Shown piece by piece: positions 10,193-21,112 of a stretch of DNA of 47,513 nucleotides (its first letter is position 1; every line of letters begins with the position of its first letter). The notes under the pieces are model-generated. The model was given only the letters and a program-made list of their open reading frames with translations, searched no databases and had not been told where the DNA came from. A program made the position numbers and the translations under genes. The stretch is from the NCBI GenBank assembly GCA_016748015.1, contig JAAOMT010000761.1:1-47513 (forward strand). The letters run 5' to 3'. The stretch is from Geosiphon pyriformis. Lineage: Eukaryota > Glomeromycota > Glomeromycetes > Archaeosporales > Geosiphonaceae.

Positions 10193-10602
10193 TTGGCAAA
10201 CTACAAATTATTTTTACAAACTATTGATTATTTCGGCCAATTTCTATTAATTTTGGTAAATTTTTAAATATTAAATGGTTCAGAGTATTGTATAATTTTA
10301 TCATCTTAATTTTTATAATACAAATCGAGTTATTAATTAAATAATAATATTTGATAATTTGATTAAAAAATAAGTAATAATTAAAATGATAATAATATAT
10401 ACTAATTAATAATAAGAATTATAAAAGTAATTCTATGCAAATTAATAGCTAAAATTTTACTAATAACACCACTCTTAGAAATTTCTACAGTGAACTATTA
10501 CAAAGTATTATACTTCTATCAAATTATCTGTTTATATTATTAATTACAAAAATAAACAAAAAAATTAAGAATTACATTTAACAAAAATTTTTTATTATCT
10601 TT

Positions 10603-10908
10603 ACAGACAAAAAAAAATTACAAATTTTAGCAAAACCACCTACTTGGAAGAAACTAAGAATTGTTTTATTTATTAATTTGTTATCCTATTATATACCAGA
10701 AAGTATTATCTACATACCATTAGAATTTACATTACCATTAGCTACAAAAACACTATTAACAAAAGTACTATTCTAAAATAATCAAGAGAAAACAAAATTA
10801 TTAGGAATCTACAGCAATTTTTTTGAAGGATTTAAATTACAACTAACAATACTATTAGGACTTCAATTACTGTCAATTCAACCAAATTTTGGATCTACTA
10901 GTTATTAA
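10603..10908 (+). pseudogene. Unrecognised open segment upstream of gag in element F
   Basis: This 102-codon frame has one internal stop and reads as ordinary protein (LAKPPTWKKLRIVLFINLL, then ESIIYIPLEFTLPLATKTLL, then IYSNFFEGFKLQLTILLGL). Its position before the capsid region suggests the N-terminal part of the type II gag. It has no counterpart in the type I gag that I can see. The sequence from 10469 to 10602 shows nothing recognisable. Confidence 0.4.
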
Positions 10909-11169
10909 AAAGATACCAAATTAAAAAAAAAAAAACAGCAATCAGAGAAATAATATTTAAAATCTAATTCCAATCAATCTAGAAATTATAACTCTGATTG
11001 TTCAAACTCTGCAAAATCTGAACAATTCAAACCCTACTCCCATTATTTACCAAGACTTATTTTTAATTATTATTATTAATCTACCAGTTGCACTAATTAC
11101 TACATAACAACAATCTCAATAACAACTATAACAACAACCACTACCACTATTACTATTACTACTAATACT

Positions 11170-12530
11170 AATGACCTATATATCAATTATAAAACTTGAG
11201 AAGTTTATTAACAAAGAAAACAACACCTAAGTATGGCTGAATAATATAGCAAAAATTATTACAACCAACAGATAGAATGGCACCAAAGCTTTTCAAGCAA
11301 TTTTTTATTTTTTATAAAATATTACCAATTCATAATATCAAAATTTTGTAAACAAATCTCAAAATTTTGATGCATTTAAAATCACATTTCTTCAGTATTT
11401 TAATAATAACAATATTATTAATTGTTTGTTAACTAGCTTTATTACTATTAAACAAGATAATACTGAAGCAGTTATTACTTACTTGGAATGCTTTTACAGG
11501 AATCTGTATTAAATTTAGGCAATTTAAGCTAATTATTTTACAACAGCACAAATTTTAAACCAGTTTATTCATGAATTATAGAGTAGTTTTTTACAATAAG
11601 TATGTTCAATACATCTAAATACTTTCCAAAATGCAGTTATATACACCCAAAATTTTGAATCAGCTGAATTTGAAGCCAATTATACTCAAGCTGTAAATTT
11701 AGTAATGAACAGATTATCTGAATTAAATACCAAATTAATGCAATTTGGTAAAGCCATTAATCAAAAAATTGAAGAATACTTAGCTAACAATTAAGGCATT
11801 TATCAGTTTCTACAATATTGTGAAAATCAAGAAAATTTTATCTATTTCCAGAATTAGTCATATTTAATACTATTATTATTGACAAATTAATCATAACAAC
11901 AAGAGATATGTAATTACTATTATTGTAGTAAACAAAACTATCTAAAAGCAAATTGCTACTTCAAATTCAATAACCAACAATTAGAAAATCAATATCAAAA
12001 CTTTAATTGCAGATTTCAAACTCTGAATTATACTCTAAATTAAGAACAATATCAGTATTAGCCTTTTTATACTTCAATAATACAACAATCAATATACTTA
12101 TCTCTAGTTTATTAAACTTTAACACCAATAATATATTAACTACAGCCACAAATAATTTATCAATTCCAACAAATTCAAACACCACTTCAAAATACTGTAT
12201 TAACATTAAACAAAAACCAAAGACCAAAAATTATCTATACACAACAGAACTAGAGATTGGCAATAATTATGTACCAACCAATTTTCAGCTTATCAAACCA
12301 ATTATTAGGATTATGTCCAAGAAATTCGAAAAGTAGGTACACCCAAAACCCAAATTTTCAGAACTATTTAAATTTTCTAGCCACCTTAGCAAACAACTTA
12401 TTTAGTAACTTAAAAACCCAGAAAATACTTATCAACAATATTCTATTTATTACTATCATAGAAAACAAATTGTTTACTGTAATATTTTTTTTTAAACTGA
12501 AAAAACCAGTAACCAAATCTTAAAATATGT
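11170..12530 (+). pseudogene. Element F: type II gag with CCHC knuckle
   Basis: Capsid-like segments in order are FDAFKITFLQYFNNNN, then TIKQDNTEAVITYLECFY, ANYFTTAQILNQFIHEL, and a helical AEFEANYTQAVNLVMN. A degraded knuckle follows (CNYYYCSKQNYLKANC near 11910-11955), then a Gln/Tyr-rich tail with RYTQNPNFQNYL. The last part (12257-12523) is open. TAA or TAG stands at many Gln positions. The gag of element G (minus strand) has the same NTEAV...YLE and NYF...QILN blocks, which defines this as the type II gag, distinct from the gag of A, B and H. Confidence 0.75.
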
Positions 12531-12921
12531 TTTAATAAAAACAGCAAATATATCTTTAATTATCAATATTTCCAAATTGAAAAAACACTGTATCAACAGA
12601 AACTAAAACTTAAAACAATTAATCTTACTTTTAAAGCTATACAAAAGCAAATACACAACAAATTCAAAACAATAACTGGATTAACAAATACTCACTACAA
12701 ACTCAGAGCAGCTTTAAAACTCTACAACTTATTCAACACTTGTGAAAATATCTTACAAAATCTAATACTTTAACCAATAAAAATTTAATATATTAAAAAC
12801 CTTACAAAACTGAAATTTTAACAATTTTTAGACCAAATCACTTTAATAATCTTGAATCACTATCTTGAAATTACAAAAAATGCTTGAACTTTAATAAAGC
12901 TTAGTTTTGAGAAAAAGATTA
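12531..12921 (+). pseudogene. Element F: post-integrase tail domain (type I)
   Basis: Reads YQYFQIEKTLYQQKLKL, then IQKQIHNKF, then KLYNLFNTCENILQNLIL and FLDQITLIILNHYLEIT. It matches the tail of element B (minus strand, 34.7-35.1 kb) nearly residue for residue, including FNTCEN and LQNLIL. It is joined directly to the end of gag, so the whole protease-to-integrase block has been deleted. The final codons run into the LTR, whose bases supply the stop codon. Confidence 0.72.
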
Positions 12922-13875
12922 TGTTACCAATAAAATTTTAACTATTAAATAGCATAAAATTATTCTTATAATTCTTATTATATTTAGTATATATTAATAT
13001 TATTTTAATTATTACTTATTATTTTAACCAAATTATTAAATATCATTATTTAATTAATAACTTAATTTGTACAAATAGATTAAATTACACAATATTTTAA
13101 ACTATGTAATATTCAAAAATTTACTAAAATTTGTAAAAATTTGCCAAAATAATAAATAGTTCACCAAAATAGTTAATAGTTTGATAAAATAACTTGTAAT
13201 TTGTCAAAATTATAGCAAAAAAAAAGTTCAAGTTTATAGACTAGTATTATAACAAGTTGTATAAAAAAAGAGTTTTTTTCTTTAAAAAAATATATCTTAT
13301 TATAGATATTTTTCTTAGAAATATCTTTTTTTAGATTTATCTTACCAAGAATTATCTTACAGTACAAATTCAAAATAAAAAAAATATACTTTGAAAACCA
13401 ATTCTTAAAATAAGTACACTTAAAATTCCTTAAAACCCAACTAATATTTTGAAATTGATTAGTTATCAATTTTAGTAATCCATTAGTAACTCCAGGCCTA
13501 AATAGAAAAGTGATTCTTTTAACAAAATTTTATTTCTTTTATTTTTTTTTATTTTCTTAATATAATTATTAAGATAGTTTACAGACAAGATTTTTGTAAA
13601 AGAGTTGAATTTTATAGCAAAGTAACTACACATTTTTAATAAGCTTTCAAACAAGCAATTTCTGAGAAAGAGTTAATATTTATTATAAAATAACTATACA
13701 AAGTAATTGACACAGAATTGGCCATTTCACTTATAAGTCCAATAGTTCAAATTATAAAAAATAATTTGAAAATAAATTCAGTTATTAAAGATTTAACTAC
13801 TTCCAAAAAATGTGAATTTACAACAAATAGATATTAACAATATTTTAGAAAAGAAACCAAAAATCTTTGATAATA
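12922..13875 (+). repeat. 3' LTR of element F (type I, 954 bp)
   Basis: It is the reverse complement of the LTRs of A and B. It begins TGTTACCAATAAAATTTT at 12922 and ends at about 13875 in AAATCTTTGATAATA, equivalent to AAATCTCTAGTAACA with transitions. Decayed copies of the 20-bp units appear at 13130-13215. Confidence 0.8.
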
Positions 13876-13929
13876 ATAAAAGACACTAAAAAATAATTAG
13901 AATAATTAATGATAAAGATATTGTGAAAA

Positions 13930-14535
13930 GATGTTATATTTGAATTAAAAACCAAAACTTCAATGTCATTTTAGCCATATTTAAAAAATTTATTAAGCAT
14001 GAATTGTTTCCTAATATTAAAATAATAAAAAAAACTATTAGTCTTATAACTATAATAAAATGGCTCAAAATTCTTAGTTATTTATTTCAATAATATTATT
14101 AAGACTTATATTATAATGAACATAAAAAAAATAATGTCTTGCAATTTCGAAAAAAATTTTTAGAAAAAATATATGAACATGAAAAGTATATGTCAAAGTA
14201 TAAAAGTGAATTTATAAATTAAATACATTTTAACTTATTTAATAGAGAAAAAAAAAGAGTTTTTGTAGTCTATAATAACAAGTATGACATATGAATTAAA
14301 CATAAAAATTTGCCACTAAGAAAAAAAGGAAATAAAAAATCAATTATGGCAATAAATTTCTAACTGAAATTCATGAACATTTATGTTTACAACAAAATAA
14401 TATAGAAAACTATTCTAATATACTAAAAAAGACACAATACTATTTACAATCTAATATAAATCAAAATAGTTATTGAATAGTGAAATGTAAAACAATTTCA
14501 ATTTTTGAGAAATTATATCCAAATTGTATAGTTAT
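13930..14535 (+). pseudogene. DDE transposase relic, 5' part
   Basis: A decayed reading frame with protein-like blocks: KKFIKHELFPNIKI, IIKWLKILSYLF, VLQFRKKFLEKIYEHEKYM and LPLRKKGNKKSIMAINF, ending FEKLYPNCIVI. The order (helix-turn-helix-like N-part, a YNEHKKNNVLQFRK block, then LRKKG) resembles a DDE endonuclease family that is widespread in fungal genomes, including Glomeromycotina. That is recalled family knowledge. The place where an Asp is expected (VVYNNKYDI) has Asn. The gene is split by element G at 14535/17205. Confidence 0.6.
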
Positions 14536-14660
14536 TATTATAAGTAAATATTTGGGTGTTTAAAAAAATAACAAACTTATAACTTGGTGTTTAATAGCTA
14601 AGTATAATAGTAATTTCTGAAGATTTTGAAATCTAAAGATTTTGGTTGACTTTAAAAAGG
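14536..14660 (-). repeat. Stub of the 3' LTR of element G
   Basis: The sequence GGTGTTTAAAAAAATAACAAA with AACTTGGTGTTTAATAGC is repeated at 16440-16520, so the two ends of G share the first roughly 125 bp of the reversed LTR. The homology then stops abruptly at protease sequence near 14660, marking a deletion breakpoint. Confidence 0.72.
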
Positions 14661-16429
14661 AAGTTATTAATTTTATTAATAAGAGTTATTATTATTTTAT
14701 TGGCTGTAATAATTTTGACACTAGCAATATAATTAACTTAGTGATCTAATTGATCCATAAATTGTTATGTGATAATGCTGTCTGCTGATTTATTATTAAA
14801 AATTAGTTTAATTGATTGGCCATTGATTTTGACATCTATGTACATGGCTGTAATGAGTTTGATATTGAAAGCAGCTCCACTAAATAAAAATGTTATTGTG
14901 GCTTTTTCTAATTCAAAAAGAAATATGACTGTAAGTGGTTTATTTTTAGTAACTGTTGCTGGTAAAATATTATTGAAAAGTAATTGTTTTGAATGTTTTA
15001 AGTTGTTAAATTAAGCATTTTTTAAGGTAACTAAAAGACTTAAATAGTTTTGAGAATTTGGGTTTTGAATATACCTATTTCCCAAACTTTATTATTGTGA
15101 TTTTGATGACTGGTTTAATAAACTGAGAATTGGTTAGTGTATTATCATTGCCAATTTTCAGTTTTATTGTGTATACATAATTTTCAGTCTTTGATTTTCA
15201 GTTAATATTAACACAGTATTTTAGAACAGTGCTTAAATTTATTGGAATTAATAAATTATTTATGGCTGTAGTTAATAGATTACTTGTGGCTACAGTTAAT
15301 AAATTACCAGTACTAAAGCTTGATATATTAGAGATATATATATAAATTGCTATATTATTGGTTGATATAGAGTTTGATGTTGATATTGTTCTTAATTCTG
15401 GATATAATTTAAAGTTTGAAACCAGTGATCAAAGTTTCTATATTAATTTTTTAATTGTTAATTATTTAATTTGGTTTTATAATCTATTTTTAGATGTCTT
15501 TGTTATTACAGTAGTAGTAATTATGTGTTTTTTATTATTATAATTAATTTGCTAATAATAAACACAATTGATTTTAGAAGCAATTAAAGTTTCTTTGATT
15601 TTACAATATTATATAAGCTAATAGATTGCTGGATTGTTAACTAAGTATTTCTAATTTTTGGTTAATCGAATTACTAAATTGTTTCAGCTTAGAATTCAAT
15701 TCAAATAATCTATTTATGATTAAATTTATGATTTGGGCATAGTTGGGTTTGAGTTTTGCCAATTTAAAATCTCTAACATAAGTGACTATATCTTAAAGAG
15801 TATTTGGATATATTAGACATATTTATTGTAACAAACTACTGTGTAATCTGTAAGTAAATTAATTCAAAATTTGTGATACTATAAAGTAGTTAGCATTAAT
15901 TGCTTGAATTTGGTGCAGATTTTAATAAAAATATTCTAAGTAAATAGTAACTGCTTCTGTGTTTTCTTGTTTAATTATGATTGTTGCTAATTGGCAATTG
16001 GTGCTACTAGTAGTAAATTAATTAAGATAACTAAAGATAAATTTTTAGGAAAAATAAGAGCTAAATTTAGATTGTTTAGATTTGATAGAGTTTAAACAAT
16101 TGGAGTTTGAACTTCTGGGTTATTTGGGATCAGGTTTTAATTATTATTTTCCTAATCATTGTTTTTTTTTCAACTTGGTGTTTGTCCAATTGCTGGTGAA
16201 TTTGAAATTTGGTTAAAATAGTAATTATTAAAGTCCTGATAAAGTTTTTGTTTATAATTTAAGTTCTTTAAAAAAATTGTTATAGGTTCTTAATAATTTG
16301 GCTTTTTTTTTATTATTTTGGAATAATACTCTAAATAATAATGTTTTCATCATTAACAGTGATATTGATTTGAATGATTGCTATTAGTACTGATTCTCTG
16401 TTGAATTATATCTTATAAAAAGCATTAAA
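14661..16429 (-). pseudogene. Element G: type II gag and retropepsin
   Basis: Read leftward from 16429, the capsid block NTEAVTIYLEYFY, then ANYFIVSQILN, FKLAKLKPNYAQIINLIIN and LNSKLKQFSNSIN, matches the gag of element F. A Gln/Asn-rich tail follows, then ILPATVTKNKPL and protease (14760-15014). The protease active site reads LIFNNKSADSIIT where intact relatives have LILDSGSAGSIIT, so the catalytic Asp is now Asn. The frame ends inside the protease at the junction with the LTR stub. Numerous stops replace Gln. Confidence 0.75.
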
Positions 16430-17204
16430 TATTATAAGTAATTATTTAGAGTGTTTAAATAAATAACAAACCCATAACTTGGTGCTTAATAGTTAAATAT
16501 GATAGTAATTTCTGAAGATTTGGTTAAGTTTTTTGTATAATAAACAAAGATTCAATTAATAATTTTTTCTATAAATTTCTTTTTTTAGTGTAGTGGCCAG
16601 TTTATTTTAATAGTTATGCTTTTTTAATAAGCTATTTTTAAGTTTTTTATTTTTGTTTTCAGGTCTTTTACCTATTTTTAACATTAATAATTCAATGCTT
16701 AATTTCTTTAATTAATTAATAACAACAAAAAAATAAAATAAAAAAATAAAAAAAAATAAAAAATTAGTATTTTATCAATAGCCATAATTAAGAACTATTG
16801 GTTTAATATAATTAAATATTAAATTCTATTAACATAAAGTATTAATAGTATGGAAGTAATTAATATTTTTTTAATCAAATAATAATAACATAGATTTAAG
16901 TAATAATAAATATTTTATTAGTATAAATATGATTCCATTTTAAGTTATAGAAAGCTATCTTTTAAAATATTCTAAAGTATCTGTACTATTTTTTCTGTTT
17001 TTAACACTTTCATTATATATATATAATTCTTATTATATGAGATTTTTGAAATTTTGCAATTTTTTTAAAAAAAATTCTGAAATTTTGGGATTCTGAAATC
17101 CTGCAATTTCTTAAAAAAAATCCTGAAATTTTTCTGTTTACTATGCTTATTTCTGATTGGCTATTTTATTTATTTATTATAATTCCTAATTTCTATAAAT
17201 AATA
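16430..17204 (-). repeat. 5' LTR of element G (type II, 775 bp)
   Basis: It is the reverse complement of LTR E. It begins TATTATAAGTAATTATTTAG, shows AACTTGGTGCTTAATAGTT, carries a reversed TATA run at about 17015-17026 and A/T-rich decayed repeats with CTGAAATTTT at 17040-17130, then TTTCTGATTGGCTA. It ends AATAATA at 17204. Gag lies to its left on the minus strand, so it is the 5' LTR. Confidence 0.8.
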
Positions 17205-17490
17205 CCATATTTGTTTTTAATAATAGCTTTAATATTTTTTTTGGATTAGATAATCAATTACAATCAATAATTTTTTTAGAAACATATTCAGATAAAAAAC
17301 TTCAAAAATTGCTTAAAAGAATAAACAAGTATTAATAGAATGAAGAAAATGGTCATCAAAAAAATTAGTATTAGAATGTCAAAAATACAAAGAAAAAATC
17401 AAAAATTTTTTAAGAGTTTCTTGTTGTGTATGTCAAATAATATTTTTGAAATCTGATTTTCTTGTTCAAAAAATACAATTGAAAAATTAA
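17205..17490 (+). pseudogene. DDE transposase relic, 3' part
   Basis: Continues the 13930-14535 frame on the other side of element G: IFVFNNSFN (a catalytic D in relatives, Asn here), NEENGHQKN, a block with SCCVCQIIFLKSDFLVQK, and then loss of similarity. Treating 14532-14535 (TTAT) and 17205-17208 (CCAT) as a target duplication restores a continuous frame from NCI into IFVF. The C-terminal part with the third acidic residue is missing, cut by the LTR of element H at 17514. Confidence 0.6.
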
Positions 17491-17513
17491 TCTAAAGTAT
17501 AAAACATAAGTGC

Positions 17514-18494
17514 TGTTATTTAATAGAATTTAGTTATTAATTAGCATGAAATTATTTTTATAATTGATATTATTAATTAGCATATATTAATATCATTTCA
17601 AATTATAACTTATTATTTAATCAAATTCTTGAATATTATTATTTAATTAATAATTTGATTTGTATAATAGAAATTAAGATGATCAAATTATACAATATCT
17701 TAAATTATGTAACATTTAAAAATTCGCTGAAATTTGTAGAAATTTATCAAAATTATGAATAGTTCACTAAAATTACAAATAATTTACCAAAATAACTTGT
17801 AATTTACCAAAATATATCTTTAGTTTGTCAAAATTATAGCAAAAGAAAAAGTCAAGTTCATAGATTAGTATTACAACAAGTTGTATAAAAGAAAAGCTTT
17901 TCTCTTCAAAAAAATATATCTTTTATTAGAATCATCTTATCATAGATATCTTTTTTACTTCTTTAAAAAAAAAATCAAATAAAAACCAAATACTTGAAAA
18001 CCAAATTTTTTAATTAAAAATTGCACTTAAAATTCCTTAAAAACTCTACTAACATTTTAAAATTGATTAGCCACCAATTTTAGTAAACTGTTAGTAACTC
18101 CAGATTTAAACCACAAAATAATTCCCTTTACAAAATTTTAATTCTTTTATATTTCTTTTATTTTCTTTTATTTTTATTATTATAATTATTAGAGTAGTCT
18201 ACAAACAAAATTCTTGTAAAAGAATTGACTTTTACTACAAAGTAACTACACAATTTTAGTAAGCTTTTAGACAACCAATTCCTGAGAAAAAGCTGACATT
18301 TATTACAATATAACTACATAAAATAATTAACACAAAATTGGCTATTCTACTTATAAGTCTAGCAGTTCAAATTATAGAAGATAATTTAAAGAGTAAATTC
18401 AGTTATCAAAGATTTAATTACTTCTAGAAAACATAAATTCACAGCAATTAAGTATTAACAACATTCAAGAAAAGAGACCAAAAATCTGGTAACA
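17514..18494 (+). repeat. 5' LTR of element H (type I, 981 bp)
   Basis: It begins TGTTATTTAATAGAATTTAG and ends AAATCTGGTAACA at 18494. It aligns with the reverse complement of the A and B LTRs throughout, including the decayed 20-bp units (17745-17830). It is followed by TTTGGTATTCTTC, the probable primer-binding site (TTTAGTGCTCTTCC in A and B). Confidence 0.88.
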
Positions 18495-20290
18495 TTTGGT
18501 ATTCTTCAACAGAAATAATACAGCAACAACAAATTCAAAGTGGTAACTATAATTGACATAACAACTCTAGAATATTATCAATTAATTTATACTTACTGCA
18601 AGCAAAAATTTAACATCCAAAACAGAATTGAAGTTTTTAAAAAATCACTTTTTTAATATATTGAGAACTACATTAACAATTACTTTTTTGAAAATTATAA
18701 CATTTCAGAAATCAGAAACAACTTGTATGAAAATTTGTTGTACTATTCACACTTAGGAACAAAAGACTTTAATAGTAAAATACTTAATACTTACTTTCAA
18801 GAATTCAACTTCAATATCATTCAATACTGTGAAGAAAAATACTCAGTATAGTCTAAATTTTTATTGGACATTGACTCAGAACTTAAAACAAGTAAAAAAA
18901 AAACATCCAACCAATTTAAACAACACCTAACACACTGAATACAACTTTTAAATACTTACAAATATCTGAACAAAAAACCAGTTCAAAATTACTACTTTTT
19001 GTTATTTTATTTCCAATTTTATTTGCTTAATTGCAAACACTAAGTTTATCTCTTATCTAATTTTCAAGACCAGAAAATTTCACCACACCAAAAAGTCCTA
19101 TTTAACAACCAGAATTGATATCTACTAATACCAATTTTTTTAGAAAACCAAAGCAATCACTCTGATAATAGCAAAGACACTTCTGAATCCACAGGGAAAA
19201 AAATCACTAAAAATAAAGACATAAACAAAATGGCAACTACCTACATCACAAAAATTACTGAATTTACTAGAGAAGATGTTGACACTAGTCCATAAGAATG
19301 GCTTGGCAAAGTCCAACAAGCAAGTAATACAAATAGATGGATTACTACCAAATTGCTCAAAGCTATTTCTTATTTTTTTCAAGAAACTGCAAACAAATAA
19401 TTTGAAAACTTGGCTGAACTTTTTAAAAACTGGCAAACATTCTAAACTGCTTTTCTGAAACAATTTACAGACAACAATACTTTCATTATACTCTAAAACT
19501 AATTCTGAAATATCAAGCAAAAACCATCTAAATTCATTATAACTTATTTTGAGAAGTTTAACAAATTACTCTAATGAATTTAACAATTGGAAACCAATGA
19601 ATACTATTCCAATATCCAGATTTTGGATCAGTTTATTGCAAGATTAAAAGATAAACTTATTAAAAAAGTTTACCCACATGCTCTAGAAGACTTAGCTACA
19701 GTCATTTGACATGCAAAAAACTATAAAATAGTAATAAAAGAAGCAAACTGCACCAAATTTATCAATCTTGCAATTAAAAAAACCAGTTCAATAGCTGAAA
19801 AAAAGATTGATCAACTTATAAAAAAAGTAAAAAACTATTTTACAAATCAACAACAGCAGCAACAACAAAAATACCAGTCATCTTAATAGTAATTTTAAAA
19901 CAACTATATATTATTATCAAACAACCAATTCCAAAGTTGTTATTATTGTGGAATTCCAGAACACTAAAAACAAGATTGCAGGAAAATGCAAAGAGACCAA
20001 CAATTTAAGAATAATTAATGTTATTTCCAATCTCAACAATTTTATTATCAATTTTTATTACCAGCTTATTACTTTTTAAGATCTCAACAACAGAATAATT
20101 ACTATTAATTTGCACTATAACAACAATATCAACAACTTTTATAGGTTTAACAATATCAGATATTACTCACTCAACAATATCAAGTACTAGCCAAAAAACT
20201 GGTCAACAAAATCAATTTATATCACAAAACCGTTTTTTAACAAACAACAACAGATTTAACCTCAACAATTAACTAATTTCCTAAAATTCT
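18495..20290 (+). pseudogene. Element H: type I gag
   Basis: Matches the gag of A and B: LEYYQLIYTYCKQKFNIQ near 18570, then MATTYITKITEFTRE near 19230, EWLGKVQQASNTNRW, FLKQFTDNNTF and LETNEYYSNIQILDQFI. A CCHC knuckle with a stop inside it follows (CYYCGIPEH-stop-KQDC, about 19940-19981), after a Gln run encoded by CAA/CAG repeats (19849-19870). Stops fall mainly at Gln, Arg and Trp codons of the relatives. Confidence 0.82.
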
Positions 20291-21112
20291 GTTCAGCAAA
20301 GATCTAATTAATTTTACATCCAATTTAGTTATCTAATGATGCCAGAAGAATCAAATTTTCAACAAACTGCACTTTTTGAAAATAAAACTACAGCACTAAA
20401 ACAAAATCTTTTTAGCAATACAATTCCATCAGCCAGAATTGCCCAAATTGCCAATTTTTCAGATATATTTTCATTTGAATTTGAAGCAAATGAATCATTA
20501 TTCTTACTTAGCAATACAACAGTCAATAAGCAAAAAGCAATCACAGTTATATACATAGAAGCCAAGGTAGAAAGAAAACCAATTTATTTAATCTTAAACA
20601 ATAGATCTGCTAAAAGTATCATTACTTATCAGTTGATGCAACAACTCAAATGAAATGTTGACCAACCAGCTCAAATGATTATTGTTACAGCTAATAGTAT
20701 AAAGAAAACTTTAATAAAAAAAATTGACAATTTTTTTTATAATTGATGGAATCATTATTCTAGTTAAAATTTTTGTTATAAATACACCTCAATACCAAGC
20801 CATCATTGAAAATGACTGGCTTTTTAAAGCCAATACAAATCTAGATTGAGAGACTTAGAAATTAAAGATCTTATATCAAAAACAATACACCAAAGTATCT
20901 GCTACTTATAGTACTTTTAACAAACAATTAGAAAAAGCCTCAGTATTTGAATTTAAAAAAAAAAAAAATTGCCAATTACTGAAACATATATGGCTCTTTG
21001 ATTAACATCCAATTGGACAAAAGAAGCAAAACAATAAATTTTAAAAAAATCTAAAAAATAAAATATTGTTCATTACTTTACACCCAAATCACGAAAAAAA
21101 CCACTTTATATT
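20291..21112 (+). pseudogene. Element H: retropepsin
   Basis: 20336-20653 is open for 105 codons and aligns with the protease start of A and B (NFQQTALFENKT, then ANFSDIFSFEFEANESLFLL). The active site reads LILNNRSAKSIITYQ against LILDSGSAGSIITYQ in A, so the catalytic Asp has become Asn. Later blocks (VTANSIKKT) are frameshifted. The segment after the protease (TYMAL, TSNWTKEAKQ) is present up to the deletion junction near 21113. Confidence 0.8.

Larger units (their letters stand above)
9108..10468 (-). repeat. Partial type I LTR interrupted by a solo LTR
   Basis: From about 9108 the sequence follows the type I LTR starting roughly 406 bp into it (compare 4268 onward). It breaks at 9368, resumes at 10193 (TTGGCAAACTACAAATTA), and ends AATAACA at 10468, equivalent to the GGTAACA terminus. 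It has the same orientation as element A. No gag or pol of the parent element is attached. Confidence 0.72.
10469..13875 (+). mobile_element. Ty3/gypsy element F, chimeric with internal deletion
   Basis: The plus strand holds a type II gag (about 11170-12530), then directly a post-integrase tail of type I (12531-12921) and a type I 3' LTR (12922-13875). Protease core, dUTPase, RT, RNase H and integrase are all missing. No matching 5' LTR is found: the preceding LTR remnant is in the other orientation. Most Gln codons in gag have become stops, so it is heavily decayed. Confidence 0.78.
14536..17204 (-). mobile_element. Ty3/gypsy element G (type II), internally deleted
   Basis: On the minus strand it has a 5' LTR at the right (16430-17204), gag and protease (14661-16429), then a stub of the 3' LTR (14536-14660). 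Everything from mid-protease through integrase and most of the 3' LTR is deleted. The outer ends share the terminus TATTATAAG, and the flanks are TTAT and CCAT, a 4-bp duplication with two C-to-T changes. It is inserted in a DDE transposase gene. Confidence 0.82.

Noticed and set aside
12003-12227. Minus-strand hydrophobic open frame resembling a membrane protein
   Set aside because: Antisense of the Gln/Asn/Thr-rich gag tail of element F; the hydrophobic appearance is a by-product.
13173-13654. Two minus-strand open frames rich in Lys, Asn and Phe
   Set aside because: They lie inside the type I LTR of element F and have no protein-like counterpart in other LTR copies.
15358-15543. Plus-strand open frame with a hydrophobic end in element G
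   Set aside because: Antisense of minus-strand type II gag sequence.
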